In this document: positions 18,896 through 28,212 of the stretch, piece after piece
Position numbering within the stretch: position 1 is the stretch's first letter
Layout: each line of letters begins with the position of its first letter
NCBI RefSeq assembly: GCF_028289705.1
Contig: NZ_JANQOI010000086.1
Span: forward strand, 1 to 64,000
Direction of reading: 5' to 3'
Origin: Pelagibius sp.
GTDB taxonomy: Bacteria; Pseudomonadota; Alphaproteobacteria; Kiloniellales; Kiloniellaceae
DNA: 64,000 nucleotides
The notes under the pieces: model-generated
The model's database searches: none
What the model saw: the letters and a program-made list of their open reading frames with translations, nothing else
What the model was told of the DNA's origin: nothing
Program-made: the position numbers and the translations under genes

Positions 18896-19837
18896 CTACG
18901 GCAGCCGTGCCAGGCGGCTTCGGATCAATTCGTAGAAACCTTCGGCGTCGATCTGGTTGATCACGTGGCAGTTGGCCGGGCGGTCGGTCACCCCCCACCA
19001 GTCGACCACGGTCATGCCCATGGTGAGATCGGACCGGGTTTCGATCGCCACGTTGCAGTCCCGGCCCCGGAACAGTTCCGGCTGCAGCAGGTAGGCGATC
19101 ACGCAGGGATCGTGAAGCGGTCCCCCCGCCTCCCCATACTTCTCCATGTCGAAGCGCTCGTAGAAATCCAGCATCGCCGCGGCGGCCTGCCCGGTGGCGC
19201 TGCCCAGCGCCCGCAGGGAATCGATCCAGGCTCTGGTCATCAGCGCTTTATGTGTCACGTCAAGCGGATGCATCGTCATCTTGACACCAGACGTGAAGAC
19301 CACATGGGCGGCATGGGGATCGACGTAGATGTTGAACTCCGCCGTCGGCGTGACGTTGCCGACCTCGAAGTAGGCGCCGCCCATCATCACGATCTCGGCG
19401 ATCCGGGGGACGATGTCCGGGGCCTTGACCATCGCGGTGGCGATGTTGGTCAGGGGGCCAAGGGTGCAGAGGGTGATGCTGCCCGCGGGCGCGGCGCGCA
19501 GCGTATCGACGATCCAGTCGACGGCATGGCCCTCCTGCAGGGGCATGGTGGGGGCCGGCAGTTCGGGGCCGTCGAGACCCGTCTTCCCATGGACCTCTTC
19601 CGCCGTCACCAGGGAGCGGACCAGCGGCCGCGCGCAGCCGGCGAAGACTTTCGTTTCCGGCCGTCCCGCCAACTCACAGATCTTGCGCGCGTTGGCCTCG
19701 GTGAGAGCCAGCGGTACGTTGCCGGCGACGGCGGTGAGGCCGAGCACTTGGAACTCCTCTGACGCCAGCGCCAGCAGGATGGCGATGGCGTCGTCCTGGC
19801 CGGGGTCAGTGTCGATGATGATGGATCTGGGGGCCAT
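18896..19837 (-). CDS. Nucleoside hydrolase (IUNH family)
   Basis: The 313-residue enzyme opens with IIIDTDPGQDDA at residues 6-17, the calcium-binding signature of inosine-uridine preferring nucleoside hydrolases. The VMMGGAYFEVGNVTPTAEFN and DPH segments complete the site. It cleaves the N-glycosidic bond of ribonucleosides, releasing base and ribose for salvage. The Na+/H+ antiporter-like gene lies upstream on the same strand about 100 nt away. Confidence 0.95.
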   Translation of the reverse strand: MAPRSIIIDTDPGQDDAIAILLALASEEFQVLGLTAVAGNVPLALTEANARKICELAGRPETKVFAGCARPLVRSLVTAEEVHGKTGLDGPELPAPTMPLQEGHAVDWIVDTLRAAPAGSITLCTLGPLTNIATAMVKAPDIVPRIAEIVMMGGAYFEVGNVTPTAEFNIYVDPHAAHVVFTSGVKMTMHPLDVTHKALMTRAWIDSLRALGSATGQAAAAMLDFYERFDMEKYGEAGGPLHDPCVIAYLLQPELFRGRDCNVAIETRSDLTMGMTVVDWWGVTDRPANCHVINQIDAEGFYELIRSRLARLP

Positions 19838-19943
19838 GGGTTCCCTCCCCGAGAACGGACTCGATTCGGCAGTGGACCTCGGCGTGGCGCAGCCGGCGCG
19901 CCCACGCGATGCTCTGGTTTGCGGCGCCTTAGAAGAAGATGCC

Positions 19944-21413
19944 CTAGAAGAAGATGAACGTCACGATCACGAAGAGCGGCATCAGGATCAGGCAGGACCA
20001 GACCATGTAGCCGAAGAAACTGGGCATGGCGATGCCCCGCTCTTCGGCGATGGCGCGGACCATGAAGTTGGGTGCGTTGCCGATGTAGGTGTTGGCGCCC
20101 ATGAAGACGGCGCCGGCGGAGATCGCCAGCAGCGTGTTGTTCATGGGTCCCATCAAAGCCTGGGGGTCGCCGCCGGCGGTGTTGAAGAACACGAGATAGG
20201 TGGGCGCGTTGTCCAGGAAACTGGAGAGGATGCCCGTCGCCCAGAAGTACATCGGATTGACCGGCTCCCCGCCCGGGCCGCTCACCGACTCGATGATGAT
20301 GGCCAGCGCGCCGTCGGTCCCGGCCTTCAGGATGGCGATGGCCGGCACGATGGTCACGAAGATGCCGGCGAAGAGCTTGGCCACCTCGACAATGGGAAAC
20401 CAGCTGAAGCCGTTGGCCTTGCGGCTTTCGGAATCGGTCAGCTTGAGGGACAGCAGCGCGATTCCGATCAGCAACAGATCGCGCGTGACGTTCTGCAGTT
20501 CGACCGTGACATGGAAAATGTCGACACTGATGCCCGGCCGCCAGATCCCGCTCATCAGCACCGAGGCCACGACGCCGCCCAGCAGCAGGATGTTGACCGT
20601 GCCCTCGAGGCCCAGTTTTTCCGCCTCTTCACCCTCAGGCTGGGGAGCCGCCGAGAGATCTTCCTTGCGGAAGAGATAGCTGTCGAAAGCATAGAAGATC
20701 AGCAGCAGCGGAATCGCCACCACCAGCATCGGCACGAACATCTCGGTGGTCGGCCAGAAGAACTCGACCCCCTTCAGGAATCCGAGGAACAGCGGCGGGT
20801 CGCCCAGCGGCGTCAGGGAGCCGCCGATGTTGGCCACGAGGAAGATGAAGAAGACGATGATGTGGACGCGGTGGCGGCGCCACTCGTTGGCGCGGATGAT
20901 GGGCCGGATCAACAGCATCGCCGCACCGGTGGTGCCCATCCAGCTTGCGATTACCGTGCCGATCAGGAGGATCAGGGTGTTGACCGCCGGGGTGCCCCTC
21001 AGAGTGCCCTTCAGCCGCACGCCCCCGGCGACGGTGAAGAGCGACAGCAGCAAGATGATGAAGGGAATGTACTCAAGGAGCGCGACGTGCAGCAGCTCGA
21101 AGAGCGCCAGTTCCCAGCCGAACAGCAGCGTGAAGGGGGCCAAAAAAGCGACCGCCCAGAAGGCCGAGATCTTGCCGAAGTTGTGGTGCCAGAAGGTCGG
21201 CGCGACCAGAGGAAAGACGGCGATCGACAGCAGGATCCCGACGAAAGGCAGCACCCAGATGGGGCCGAGATCGGCACCCTCCAGATGCGGCGCCCCCGCT
21301 GCCGCGGCACCTGCCGAACTGTAGGAGAGTCCCCAGACCAGGACGGCGAACAGACAGCCGAAGGCGATCCGAGCCACGGCAAACAAGCGATCTGACAAGC
21401 GAGCCCCCAGCAA
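19944..21413 (-). CDS. Ion-transporter superfamily antiporter (NhaD/CitMHS-like)
   Basis: A 489-residue membrane protein with about 12-13 hydrophobic segments. It carries SWMGTTGAAMLLIRPIIRANEWRRH and VANIGGSLTPLGDPPLF, the re-entrant motifs of the IT superfamily, as in NhaD-type sodium:proton antiporters. It most likely exchanges Na+ for H+ at the inner membrane. TTG 21413 and TTG 21398 (GGGGG upstream) are both possible starts. It is divergent from the binding protein gene at 21720. Confidence 0.88.
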   Translation of the reverse strand: MLGARLSDRLFAVARIAFGCLFAVLVWGLSYSSAGAAAAGAPHLEGADLGPIWVLPFVGILLSIAVFPLVAPTFWHHNFGKISAFWAVAFLAPFTLLFGWELALFELLHVALLEYIPFIILLLSLFTVAGGVRLKGTLRGTPAVNTLILLIGTVIASWMGTTGAAMLLIRPIIRANEWRRHRVHIIVFFIFLVANIGGSLTPLGDPPLFLGFLKGVEFFWPTTEMFVPMLVVAIPLLLIFYAFDSYLFRKEDLSAAPQPEGEEAEKLGLEGTVNILLLGGVVASVLMSGIWRPGISVDIFHVTVELQNVTRDLLLIGIALLSLKLTDSESRKANGFSWFPIVEVAKLFAGIFVTIVPAIAILKAGTDGALAIIIESVSGPGGEPVNPMYFWATGILSSFLDNAPTYLVFFNTAGGDPQALMGPMNNTLLAISAGAVFMGANTYIGNAPNFMVRAIAEERGIAMPSFFGYMVWSCLILMPLFVIVTFIFF

Positions 21414-21719
21414 TCTTTCTTCTTGTCTTGGAAAGACCGATTATCGTTTGGTCATCCGATCGGAAGCCGCCGCCGACTCCCTTCCCAGAAGCTTGGCAGT
21501 ATGCCGGAACCCCCGGGGCAGGCCAAGGTTCATCTCCCTTGGACGGCGCGACCTTTCTGCGATGCTGCGCCGCAGCACGGGTGCGGCGGCGGGATGTCGA
21601 ACTGCCCCGGATGGAGGGTTGCTTCACCCTGCCACCTCTCTATTATTCCTGGCCAACTGCAACGCATACGTAGCAGAGAACCAAAAGCGCAATTGCTTGG
21701 ACCAAAGGGAGGAAATCCA
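21414..21719. other. Divergent intergenic region upstream of the Liv-type operon
   Basis: About 306 nt without a gene. It contains a short palindrome at 21563-21577 (TGCTGCG-C-CGCAGCA) and a strong GGGAGG ribosome site just before the binding-protein start. No operator or riboswitch was recognised; the promoter for the long plus-strand cluster is expected here. Confidence 0.4.
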
Positions 21720-22976
21720 ATGAAATCCATTGCCAAGTCAGGCAAGACCCGGGGTCTTGCCAGCTTGCTGCTGGCCGGGGCCGCCACAGGCATGCTGGCA
21801 ACCGGCGCCGCGGCAGCAGAGTGCGAGCCCCTAACCCTCGGCTCGGCAATCTCGCTTACCGGCAAATATGCCACCAACGGCGTGCATGCCAAGAACGGCT
21901 ATGAGTTCGCCATCCAGAAGATCAAGGAAAACGGCGGCATCCAGGTCGGCGACAAGTGCTACGACTTCAACGTCATCTATTACGATGACGAGTCGAAGGG
22001 CGACCGCGGCGCCACCCTGGCCGAGCGCCTGATCAACCAGGACGGCGTGCAATACATGCTCGGCCCGTACTCCTCCGGCCTGACCAAGGCGATTGCGCCA
22101 GTCACCGAGAAGTATCAGATCCCCATGGTGGAAGCGGAAGGCGCCTCGCGCTCGCTCTTCAACAAGGGCTACAAATACCTCTTCGCAGTGCTCTCGACTT
22201 CGGAGCAATATCTGGCCTCGGCCATTACGCTCGCGGCCCAGGTCGCCGAGAAGAACGGCAAGAGCCCAGCGGACATAAAGGTCGCGGTGGCGGTCGAGAA
22301 CGATCCCTTCTCGCTCGATATCCGTGCCGGCGTGCTCGACGACGCGGCGAAGTACGACATGAAGGTCGTGATCGACGAGAAGCTGCCGCGAGACCTGTCG
22401 GACATGAGCGCAATCCTGACCAAGGTCAAGCTGGTCAAGCCCGACGTGCTGATCGTCTCCGGTCACTCCAAGGGCGCGGCGACGGCCGTGCGGCAGATCG
22501 GCGAGCAGAGTATCGCCGTGCCAATGATCGCGGTCACCCACTGCGAGGCCGCCGACGTCACCGGCAATTTCGGCAAGGCCGCCAACGACATTCTCTGCTC
22601 GACGCAGTGGGCCGAAACGTTGTCCTATGAGGATCCCATCTTCGGCACTGCCGCAAACTATGAGCAGGAGTTCAAGGCTGCCTACCCCGAATATAAGAAC
22701 AAGAAAGTGCCGTATCAGACCGCTCAGGCCTCGGCTGCGGTTTATGTGTTCAAGGATGCCTTCGAGCGCGCAGGCTCACTTGACAAGGAGAAGGTGCGCG
22801 ACGCCATTGCCGCGACCGATCTGATGACCTTCTATGGCGCCATCAAGTTCTCTGAGGCCGGCAACAACATCGCGAAACCGATGGTGCTGCGCCAGATTCA
22901 GAACGGCGACTATAACGTGGTGGCACCGGCCGAGTTCGCGTCGCACGATCTGAACTGGCCGCGCAAGCCGCAGTAG
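21720..22976 (+). CDS. Liv-type ABC transporter substrate-binding protein
   Basis: The 418-residue protein has a signal peptide (SLLLAGAATGMLATGAAAAE) and a type I periplasmic binding fold: LTLGSAISLTGKYA opening, NVIYYDDESKGDRG, and YMLGPYSSGLTKAIAPVTEKYQIPMVE, as in amide/urea/branched-chain amino acid receptors. The ligand cannot be read from sequence. ATG 21720 follows GGGAGG. It is followed by a long hairpin and then the two permease and two ATPase genes, completing a five-gene importer, with coxG and coxSLM downstream. Confidence 0.93.
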   Translation: MKSIAKSGKTRGLASLLLAGAATGMLATGAAAAECEPLTLGSAISLTGKYATNGVHAKNGYEFAIQKIKENGGIQVGDKCYDFNVIYYDDESKGDRGATLAERLINQDGVQYMLGPYSSGLTKAIAPVTEKYQIPMVEAEGASRSLFNKGYKYLFAVLSTSEQYLASAITLAAQVAEKNGKSPADIKVAVAVENDPFSLDIRAGVLDDAAKYDMKVVIDEKLPRDLSDMSAILTKVKLVKPDVLIVSGHSKGAATAVRQIGEQSIAVPMIAVTHCEAADVTGNFGKAANDILCSTQWAETLSYEDPIFGTAANYEQEFKAAYPEYKNKKVPYQTAQASAAVYVFKDAFERAGSLDKEKVRDAIAATDLMTFYGAIKFSEAGNNIAKPMVLRQIQNGDYNVVAPAEFASHDLNWPRKPQ

Positions 22977-22981
22977 GCGCT

Positions 22982-23028
22982 CAACAAGTGGCGACGCCCC
23001 GATCAAGCGGTCGGGGCGTCCCTTGTTG
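22982..23028 (+). promoter_or_regulatory. Long hairpin between binding-protein and permease genes
   Basis: CAACAAG (22982-22988) pairs with CTTGTTG (23022-23028), and inside it GACGCCCCGA pairs with TCGGGGCGTC (10 bp, loop TCAAGCGG). No T-run follows, so it is more likely a partial terminator or mRNA-stabilising stem. Such stems allow excess binding protein over membrane subunits. Confidence 0.6.
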
Positions 23029-23184
23029 TGCGATATTGAGCCATGAACGGCGAAAAGCGCCTCGGCGCTGTCGACGCCGCCTCTTTACTTATGCGGGTTG
23101 GACCTTGGGCGCTGCGACACGACTCGGCCAAGACAACGTCCAGACTCGCGACCGTTTGTAAAACCCCGGGGGGACGTCCGGCGC

Positions 23185-24096
23185 ATGGACCAGATCATCG
23201 GTAACTTCCAGCTGCTGCTGGACTACCCCATCGTGAACCTCAAGATCATCATCGACGGGGTCATGATCGGCGCGCTCTTCGCGCTGGCGGCCTATGGCCT
23301 GGCGCTGGTTTGGGGCGTCATGAACGTCAAGAACCTGGCCCAGGGCGACTTCGTCATCGCCGGCGGATACATCGCCTGGTGGCTCGCACAGCACGGTGTC
23401 CACCCCTTCATCGGCGTCGTCGCCGCCTTCGTTGTCATGTGGGGAATCGGCTGGGTCGCCTACAAGCTGGTCATCTCGCGGGTCATCGAGCGCGACCTCT
23501 TCACCTCGCTCCTGGCCACCTTCGGCCTCGCCATCATGATGGCGCAGATCATGAACCTGCTGTTCGGCTCCGACACGCAAAGCGTCCAACTCGACTATGC
23601 GACCTATCATTTCGCCGACGGATTAATCGACGTGCCCGCCGCGAAGCTGATGGGCGTGATCATGGCCATGTCGCTGGCAGTGGGCGTCATAATCTTCATG
23701 AAGCGCAGCCGCATGGGCCAGGCGATCCGCGCAACCTCCCAGGACAGGCGCGCGGCAAGGGTCATGGGCATCGACACGGAGCGGGTCTACTCCTTCACCT
23801 TCTCGCTCAACTCCGCGATCTGTGGCGCGGCGGGGGCGATCATCGTCATGGCCTGGGTCATCCAACCCTTCTACGGCATCACCTACTCCGTGCGGGCCTT
23901 CGTGATCGTCACCGCCGCCGGCCTCGGCAACCTGCCGGGCGTGATCGCGGCCGGGTTCGGCATCGGCGCGCTCGAGCAGTATGGCAGCCACATCCTCGGC
24001 ATCGGCTATCAGCAGGCCGTGGCGGTGCTGCTTCTCCTGCTGGTGCTCCTGGTTCGCTTGATGCAGCAGCGCCGCCAGCGCCAGGTTCTTCGATAG
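23185..24096 (+). CDS. Liv-type ABC transporter permease (LivH family)
   Basis: A 303-residue inner-membrane permease with about eight hydrophobic segments, the IIDGVMIGALFALAAYGLALVWGVMNV opening and the GQAIRATSQDRRAARVMGID cytoplasmic loop of LivH proteins. ATG 23185 is preferred over the upstream in-frame starts (from 23098), which add a charged, non-family extension. With the next gene it forms the translocation pore. Confidence 0.94.
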   Translation: MDQIIGNFQLLLDYPIVNLKIIIDGVMIGALFALAAYGLALVWGVMNVKNLAQGDFVIAGGYIAWWLAQHGVHPFIGVVAAFVVMWGIGWVAYKLVISRVIERDLFTSLLATFGLAIMMAQIMNLLFGSDTQSVQLDYATYHFADGLIDVPAAKLMGVIMAMSLAVGVIIFMKRSRMGQAIRATSQDRRAARVMGIDTERVYSFTFSLNSAICGAAGAIIVMAWVIQPFYGITYSVRAFVIVTAAGLGNLPGVIAAGFGIGALEQYGSHILGIGYQQAVAVLLLLLVLLVRLMQQRRQRQVLR

Positions 24097-24109
24097 GGAG
24101 GGGCCGGCC

Positions 24110-25156
24110 ATGATCATCCCAAAACCGGTCCTCTATATCGGGCTGCTGGCGCTGACGGTGGCGGCGCCCTTCCTGTTTCCGGCCTACATGACCCAGCTGG
24201 CGACTCTCTGGCTGATGATCATCGTGGCGATGACCTGGGACATGACCGGCGGCCAGATGGGCTACAACTCGCTCGGCAACATCTTCTTCTACGGCACCGG
24301 CATGTATGTCGCGGCCGTGATCACCATCGGCATGGTCTACGATGTCCGTGAATATACCGACGCGGCGGGCGGCGGCATCTTCGCGTTCACGGAGGGTCAA
24401 TACTTCACCGGCCTGGTGCTCGGCAGCATCGGGGCCGGGCTGTTCTGCGCGCTCTGCGCCCTGGCGGTCGGCTGGCTGACCTTCGGTCTGCGGGGCCCCT
24501 ACTTCGCCATCGGCACGCTCGGCGTCGCCATTGCCGCGGGCGAGCTGGTCTCGAACTGGGAGTGGATCGGCGCCGGACAGGGCATTTCCATGCCGAACTA
24601 CCCCGGCGAATTCGACGAGTTCAAATTACTCATCTACTTCGTCTTCGCCGGCGTGGGCGTGCTCCTGTTCATCTTCCTGAACTGGCTCTACACGACGCGC
24701 TTCCGCTCGGCGATCAATGCCATCCGGGACGATGAGGACAAGGCGGAGGCGATGGGCCTTCGCACGCTGAGATACAAGCTCGTCTCCTGGTCGATGGCGG
24801 CCTTCTTCGTCGGCGTCGCGGGCGGTGTCTCGGCTTTCCAGCTTATTCATTTCGAGCCCCTGGAGACTGCCTATCAGACGATCAACCTCGGCATCTTCAT
24901 GGTCGTCTGCGTGCTCTTGGGCGGCAAAGGCACGCTTTGGGGGCCGATCATCGGCGCGGTGATGTTCCACGTCATCAAGGAGGTGACCTGGAACTACTTC
25001 CTCGGCTGGCAGTGGGTCGCGCTCGGCGCGATCATCATCGTCACCGTGGTGTACTTTCAGGATGGTTTGTTGGGCTGGCTCCGACTTAAGAAACCGGAGT
25101 GGTTCGGCATCCGCGTCACGAAGAAGGACGAAGTCGTCACGGGGCCGGCGGAATGA
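24110..25156 (+). CDS. Liv-type ABC transporter permease (LivM family)
   Basis: A 348-residue permease with about 9-10 hydrophobic segments and the LivM features GGQMGYNSLGN, a FGLRGPYFAIGTLGVA strand and the RFRSAINAIRDDEDKAEAMG coupling loop. It starts 13 nt after livH and its stop overlaps the start of the livG-type ATPase (ATGA), so the genes are translationally coupled. Confidence 0.94.
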   Translation: MIIPKPVLYIGLLALTVAAPFLFPAYMTQLATLWLMIIVAMTWDMTGGQMGYNSLGNIFFYGTGMYVAAVITIGMVYDVREYTDAAGGGIFAFTEGQYFTGLVLGSIGAGLFCALCALAVGWLTFGLRGPYFAIGTLGVAIAAGELVSNWEWIGAGQGISMPNYPGEFDEFKLLIYFVFAGVGVLLFIFLNWLYTTRFRSAINAIRDDEDKAEAMGLRTLRYKLVSWSMAAFFVGVAGGVSAFQLIHFEPLETAYQTINLGIFMVVCVLLGGKGTLWGPIIGAVMFHVIKEVTWNYFLGWQWVALGAIIIVTVVYFQDGLLGWLRLKKPEWFGIRVTKKDEVVTGPAE

Positions 25157-25896
25157 GCGCGATCATCGAAGTGAAGAAGGTCTCGAAATCCTTCGGCGGC
25201 GTGAAGGCCAACACCGACATCTCCCTCACGGTGCAGGAGGGTGGGATTACCGGGCTGATCGGCCCGAACGGCTCCGGCAAGACGACGCTTTTCAATTCGA
25301 TCGTCGGCTATCACCCGATCGACGGAGGCTCCATCAAGTTCCGGGGCCGCGAGATCTCGAAGATGCTGGTGCCCGAGATCGCCCGCCTCGGCCTGCTGCG
25401 CACCTTTCAGCAGACGCGCATCTACGCAAAGATGAACTGCGTCGAGAACATGCTGATCTCCCTGCCGCACCGCAAGGCCGGCTTCTTCGATATGTTCAGA
25501 CGGCACGACACGGAGGAGCAGGAGCGTGCCGAAGCCCTGCTCGACTTCGTCGGCCTCTATGAAAAACGGTATCTGCGCAGCGGCGACCTTTCCTTCGGCC
25601 AGCAGAAGCTTCTGGAGTTCGCCATGGCGCTGATGAACGAGCCGGACGTCCTCCTGCTCGACGAGCCCACCGCGGGCATCAACCCGACCCTGATCAACGG
25701 CCTGATCGACCGTTTGAAGCGCGCCAACAGCGACTTCGGCATCACCTTGCTGGTCATCGAGCACAACATGCGCGTCATCATGAATATGGCCGACACGGTC
25801 TACTGCCTGGCCCATGGCGAGTTGCTCGCATCCGGTACACCGGAGGAGGTGCAAAACGACCAGGACGTCATCGACGCTTATCTGGGGGCACACTGA
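25153..25896 (+). CDS. Liv-type ABC transporter ATP-binding protein (LivG family)
   Basis: A 247-residue ABC ATPase with Walker A GPNGSGKTT, a signature region degenerated to LSFGQQKLLEFA as is usual for LivG, Walker B VLLLDEPTAGINP and H-loop IEHNM. It overlaps the preceding permease gene by 4 nt, and its stop is overlapped by the next ATPase gene. It provides one half of the ATPase pair of this importer. Confidence 0.95.
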   Translation: MSAIIEVKKVSKSFGGVKANTDISLTVQEGGITGLIGPNGSGKTTLFNSIVGYHPIDGGSIKFRGREISKMLVPEIARLGLLRTFQQTRIYAKMNCVENMLISLPHRKAGFFDMFRRHDTEEQERAEALLDFVGLYEKRYLRSGDLSFGQQKLLEFAMALMNEPDVLLLDEPTAGINPTLINGLIDRLKRANSDFGITLLVIEHNMRVIMNMADTVYCLAHGELLASGTPEEVQNDQDVIDAYLGAH

Positions 25897-26771
25897 TGGC
25901 AGAGCCGCGCAAGCCGGGCCGCACCAGCGGCTATCACATGGGCCAGGTCGACACGGTCATCTCGGTGGAGGAGGTGACCAAGCAGGTCGAGGCCATGCGC
26001 AGCGACATAGCCGTCGACACCCTGGACGCGCTCGCCAACAACGACCCTTTTGTCGAGATCGAGTCGCTGCGCGCCGGCTATGGCAAGATGGAGATCCTGC
26101 ACGGCATCAACTTGAAGGTCGGGCGCGGCCAGTCCCTCTGCATGATCGGGCCCAACGGTGCCGGGAAGTCCACCGTGCTGCACGCGATCTTCGGCTTTAA
26201 CAACATCTTCTCCGGCCGTATCCGCATCGGAGACGGCCCGGACAAGCAGGACATCACCAAGCTGTCGCCGGAGAACAAGCTGAAGAGCGCCGGCGTCGCC
26301 TACATCCTGCAGGACAAGTCGGTCTTCCCTGGCATGACGGTGGAGGAGAACCTCTGGATGGGCGGCTATCTGAAGGACAGCCCGGCCGAGGCCAAGGCCG
26401 CGGCCGAGGAGGTCTTCGACAAGTACCCGCGCCTCGCCGCCCGCCGAAAGCACCAGGCCAAGGTGCTCTCCGGTGGCGAGCGCCGCCTGTTGGAGATTTC
26501 CCGCGCTCTGGTCATGAAACCGGAGGTGCTTCTGGTCGACGAACCCTCCATCGGCCTGGAACCGCGCTTCATCGACACGGTCTTCGAGATCCTCCACGAT
26601 CTGCAGAAGGTCGAGGGCAAGACCATCATCATGGTCGAGCAGAACGCCAAGAAGGGCCTGGAGTTCGCCGATATCGGCTATGTCCTGGTCTCCGGCGAAC
26701 TGGCCATGGCCAACGCGGGCGACCGTCTGCTGGAAGATCCGGAGGTCGGCCGCCTCTTCCTCGGCGGCTAG
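25896..26771 (+). CDS. Liv-type ABC transporter ATP-binding protein (LivF family), N-terminally extended
   Basis: A 291-residue ABC ATPase: Walker A GPNGAGKST, signature LSGGERRLLEISRAL, Walker B VLLVDEPSIGLEP, H-loop VEQN. LivF proteins are normally about 235-240 residues; this one carries about 50 extra residues before VEIESLRAGYGKMEILHG, rich in acidic and polar residues. The ATG at 25896 overlaps the previous stop, which supports the long form. The role of the extension is unknown. Confidence 0.93.
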   Translation: MAEPRKPGRTSGYHMGQVDTVISVEEVTKQVEAMRSDIAVDTLDALANNDPFVEIESLRAGYGKMEILHGINLKVGRGQSLCMIGPNGAGKSTVLHAIFGFNNIFSGRIRIGDGPDKQDITKLSPENKLKSAGVAYILQDKSVFPGMTVEENLWMGGYLKDSPAEAKAAAEEVFDKYPRLAARRKHQAKVLSGGERRLLEISRALVMKPEVLLVDEPSIGLEPRFIDTVFEILHDLQKVEGKTIIMVEQNAKKGLEFADIGYVLVSGELAMANAGDRLLEDPEVGRLFLGG

Positions 26772-26927
26772 GAAAAAGACGGCGCAAACCCGCAAGGGGG
26801 GCGAACGCGGACTTGAACGGCCCGCGCGAAGCGGCAATTCTGCAACTCGGCGCGGGACCAGATCGGGCGCCCGCCCGCCGCCGCCAAGATCACCGAGCCC
26901 TCCGCGCAAAAAGGAACGCAGCACGCC

Positions 26928-27557
26928 ATGCAGATGACCGGCCAATATCGGATCGAAGCATCCCGTCAAGCCGTCTGGGAGGCGCTGAACGATGTCGAGG
27001 TGCTGCGCGCCTGCATTCCGGGCGTGGAGGAGATCGAAAAGACCTCGGACACCAGCTTCACTGCCAAGGTGCGGGCCAAGGTCGGCCCGGTCTCGGCGCG
27101 TTTTGCCGGCGAAGTCACCCTCAGCGACCTCGATCCGCCCAACGGCTATACTATCGCCGGCGAGGGCAAGGGCGGCGCCGCCGGCTTTGCCAAGGGTGGC
27201 GCTAAGGTGCGCCTGGAAGACGACGGCGGCGCGACCCTGCTGAACTATGACGTCGACGCCCAGGTCGGCGGCAAGCTGGCACAAATCGGCTCCCGCCTGA
27301 TCGACGGGACCGCGAAGAAGCTGGCCGACGACTTTTTCGCGCGCTTCGCCGAGACCGTCGGCGGCCCGGCGGAGACCGCCGCCGAAACCGAACCCGCCGA
27401 ACCCGAAGCGGCGGCAGAGCCAGTGGTTGCGGCGCAGCAAGATGCCGACCCCGATGCCGACCCCGATGCCGACGTGGGCGCCGGCGCTTCGGTGGGTGTC
27501 TGGGTCACCGGACTCTTGGTCGCGGTGCTCATCCTCATTGCCATCTTCGCGCTATAA
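26928..27557 (+). CDS. coxG: CoxG-like SRPBCC protein with C-terminal membrane anchor
   Basis: 209 residues. The first 145 or so are an SRPBCC/CoxG domain: MTGQYRIEASRQAVWEALNDVEVLRACIPGVEE and the FAGEVTLSDLDPP, LNYDVDAQVGGKLAQIGSRLID segments. An Ala/Glu-rich acidic linker with a DPDADPDAD repeat follows, then a C-terminal transmembrane helix (about 187-209). In Oligotropha, CoxG helps attach carbon monoxide dehydrogenase to the membrane; a tail anchor fits that role. It precedes coxS by 183 nt. Confidence 0.9.
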   Translation: MQMTGQYRIEASRQAVWEALNDVEVLRACIPGVEEIEKTSDTSFTAKVRAKVGPVSARFAGEVTLSDLDPPNGYTIAGEGKGGAAGFAKGGAKVRLEDDGGATLLNYDVDAQVGGKLAQIGSRLIDGTAKKLADDFFARFAETVGGPAETAAETEPAEPEAAAEPVVAAQQDADPDADPDADVGAGASVGVWVTGLLVAVLILIAIFAL

Positions 27558-27740
27558 GCCTAGGGCAACAAAAAATTTCATCCTCTTCCCGCGCCGCGCC
27601 CCTTGACCTGAAAGTCTCGCGGCAACAGACTTACCGCCGCAGGTAAGGCACTCTTGCCCGGTATCGCAGGGAAACCGGGTACTAGCGAAAAAAATAGAAG
27701 CCGGACGGATGGTTCGGAGGTCAAGGAAGGGAGAGTCCCC

Positions 27741-28208
<468 letters not shown>

Positions 28209-28212
28209 GGGC

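Noticed and set aside
19413..21395. 660-codon plus-strand frame opposite the nucleoside hydrolase and antiporter genes
   Set aside because: It has runs of charged residues typical of antisense to GC-rich genes; both real genes on the other strand have clear motifs.
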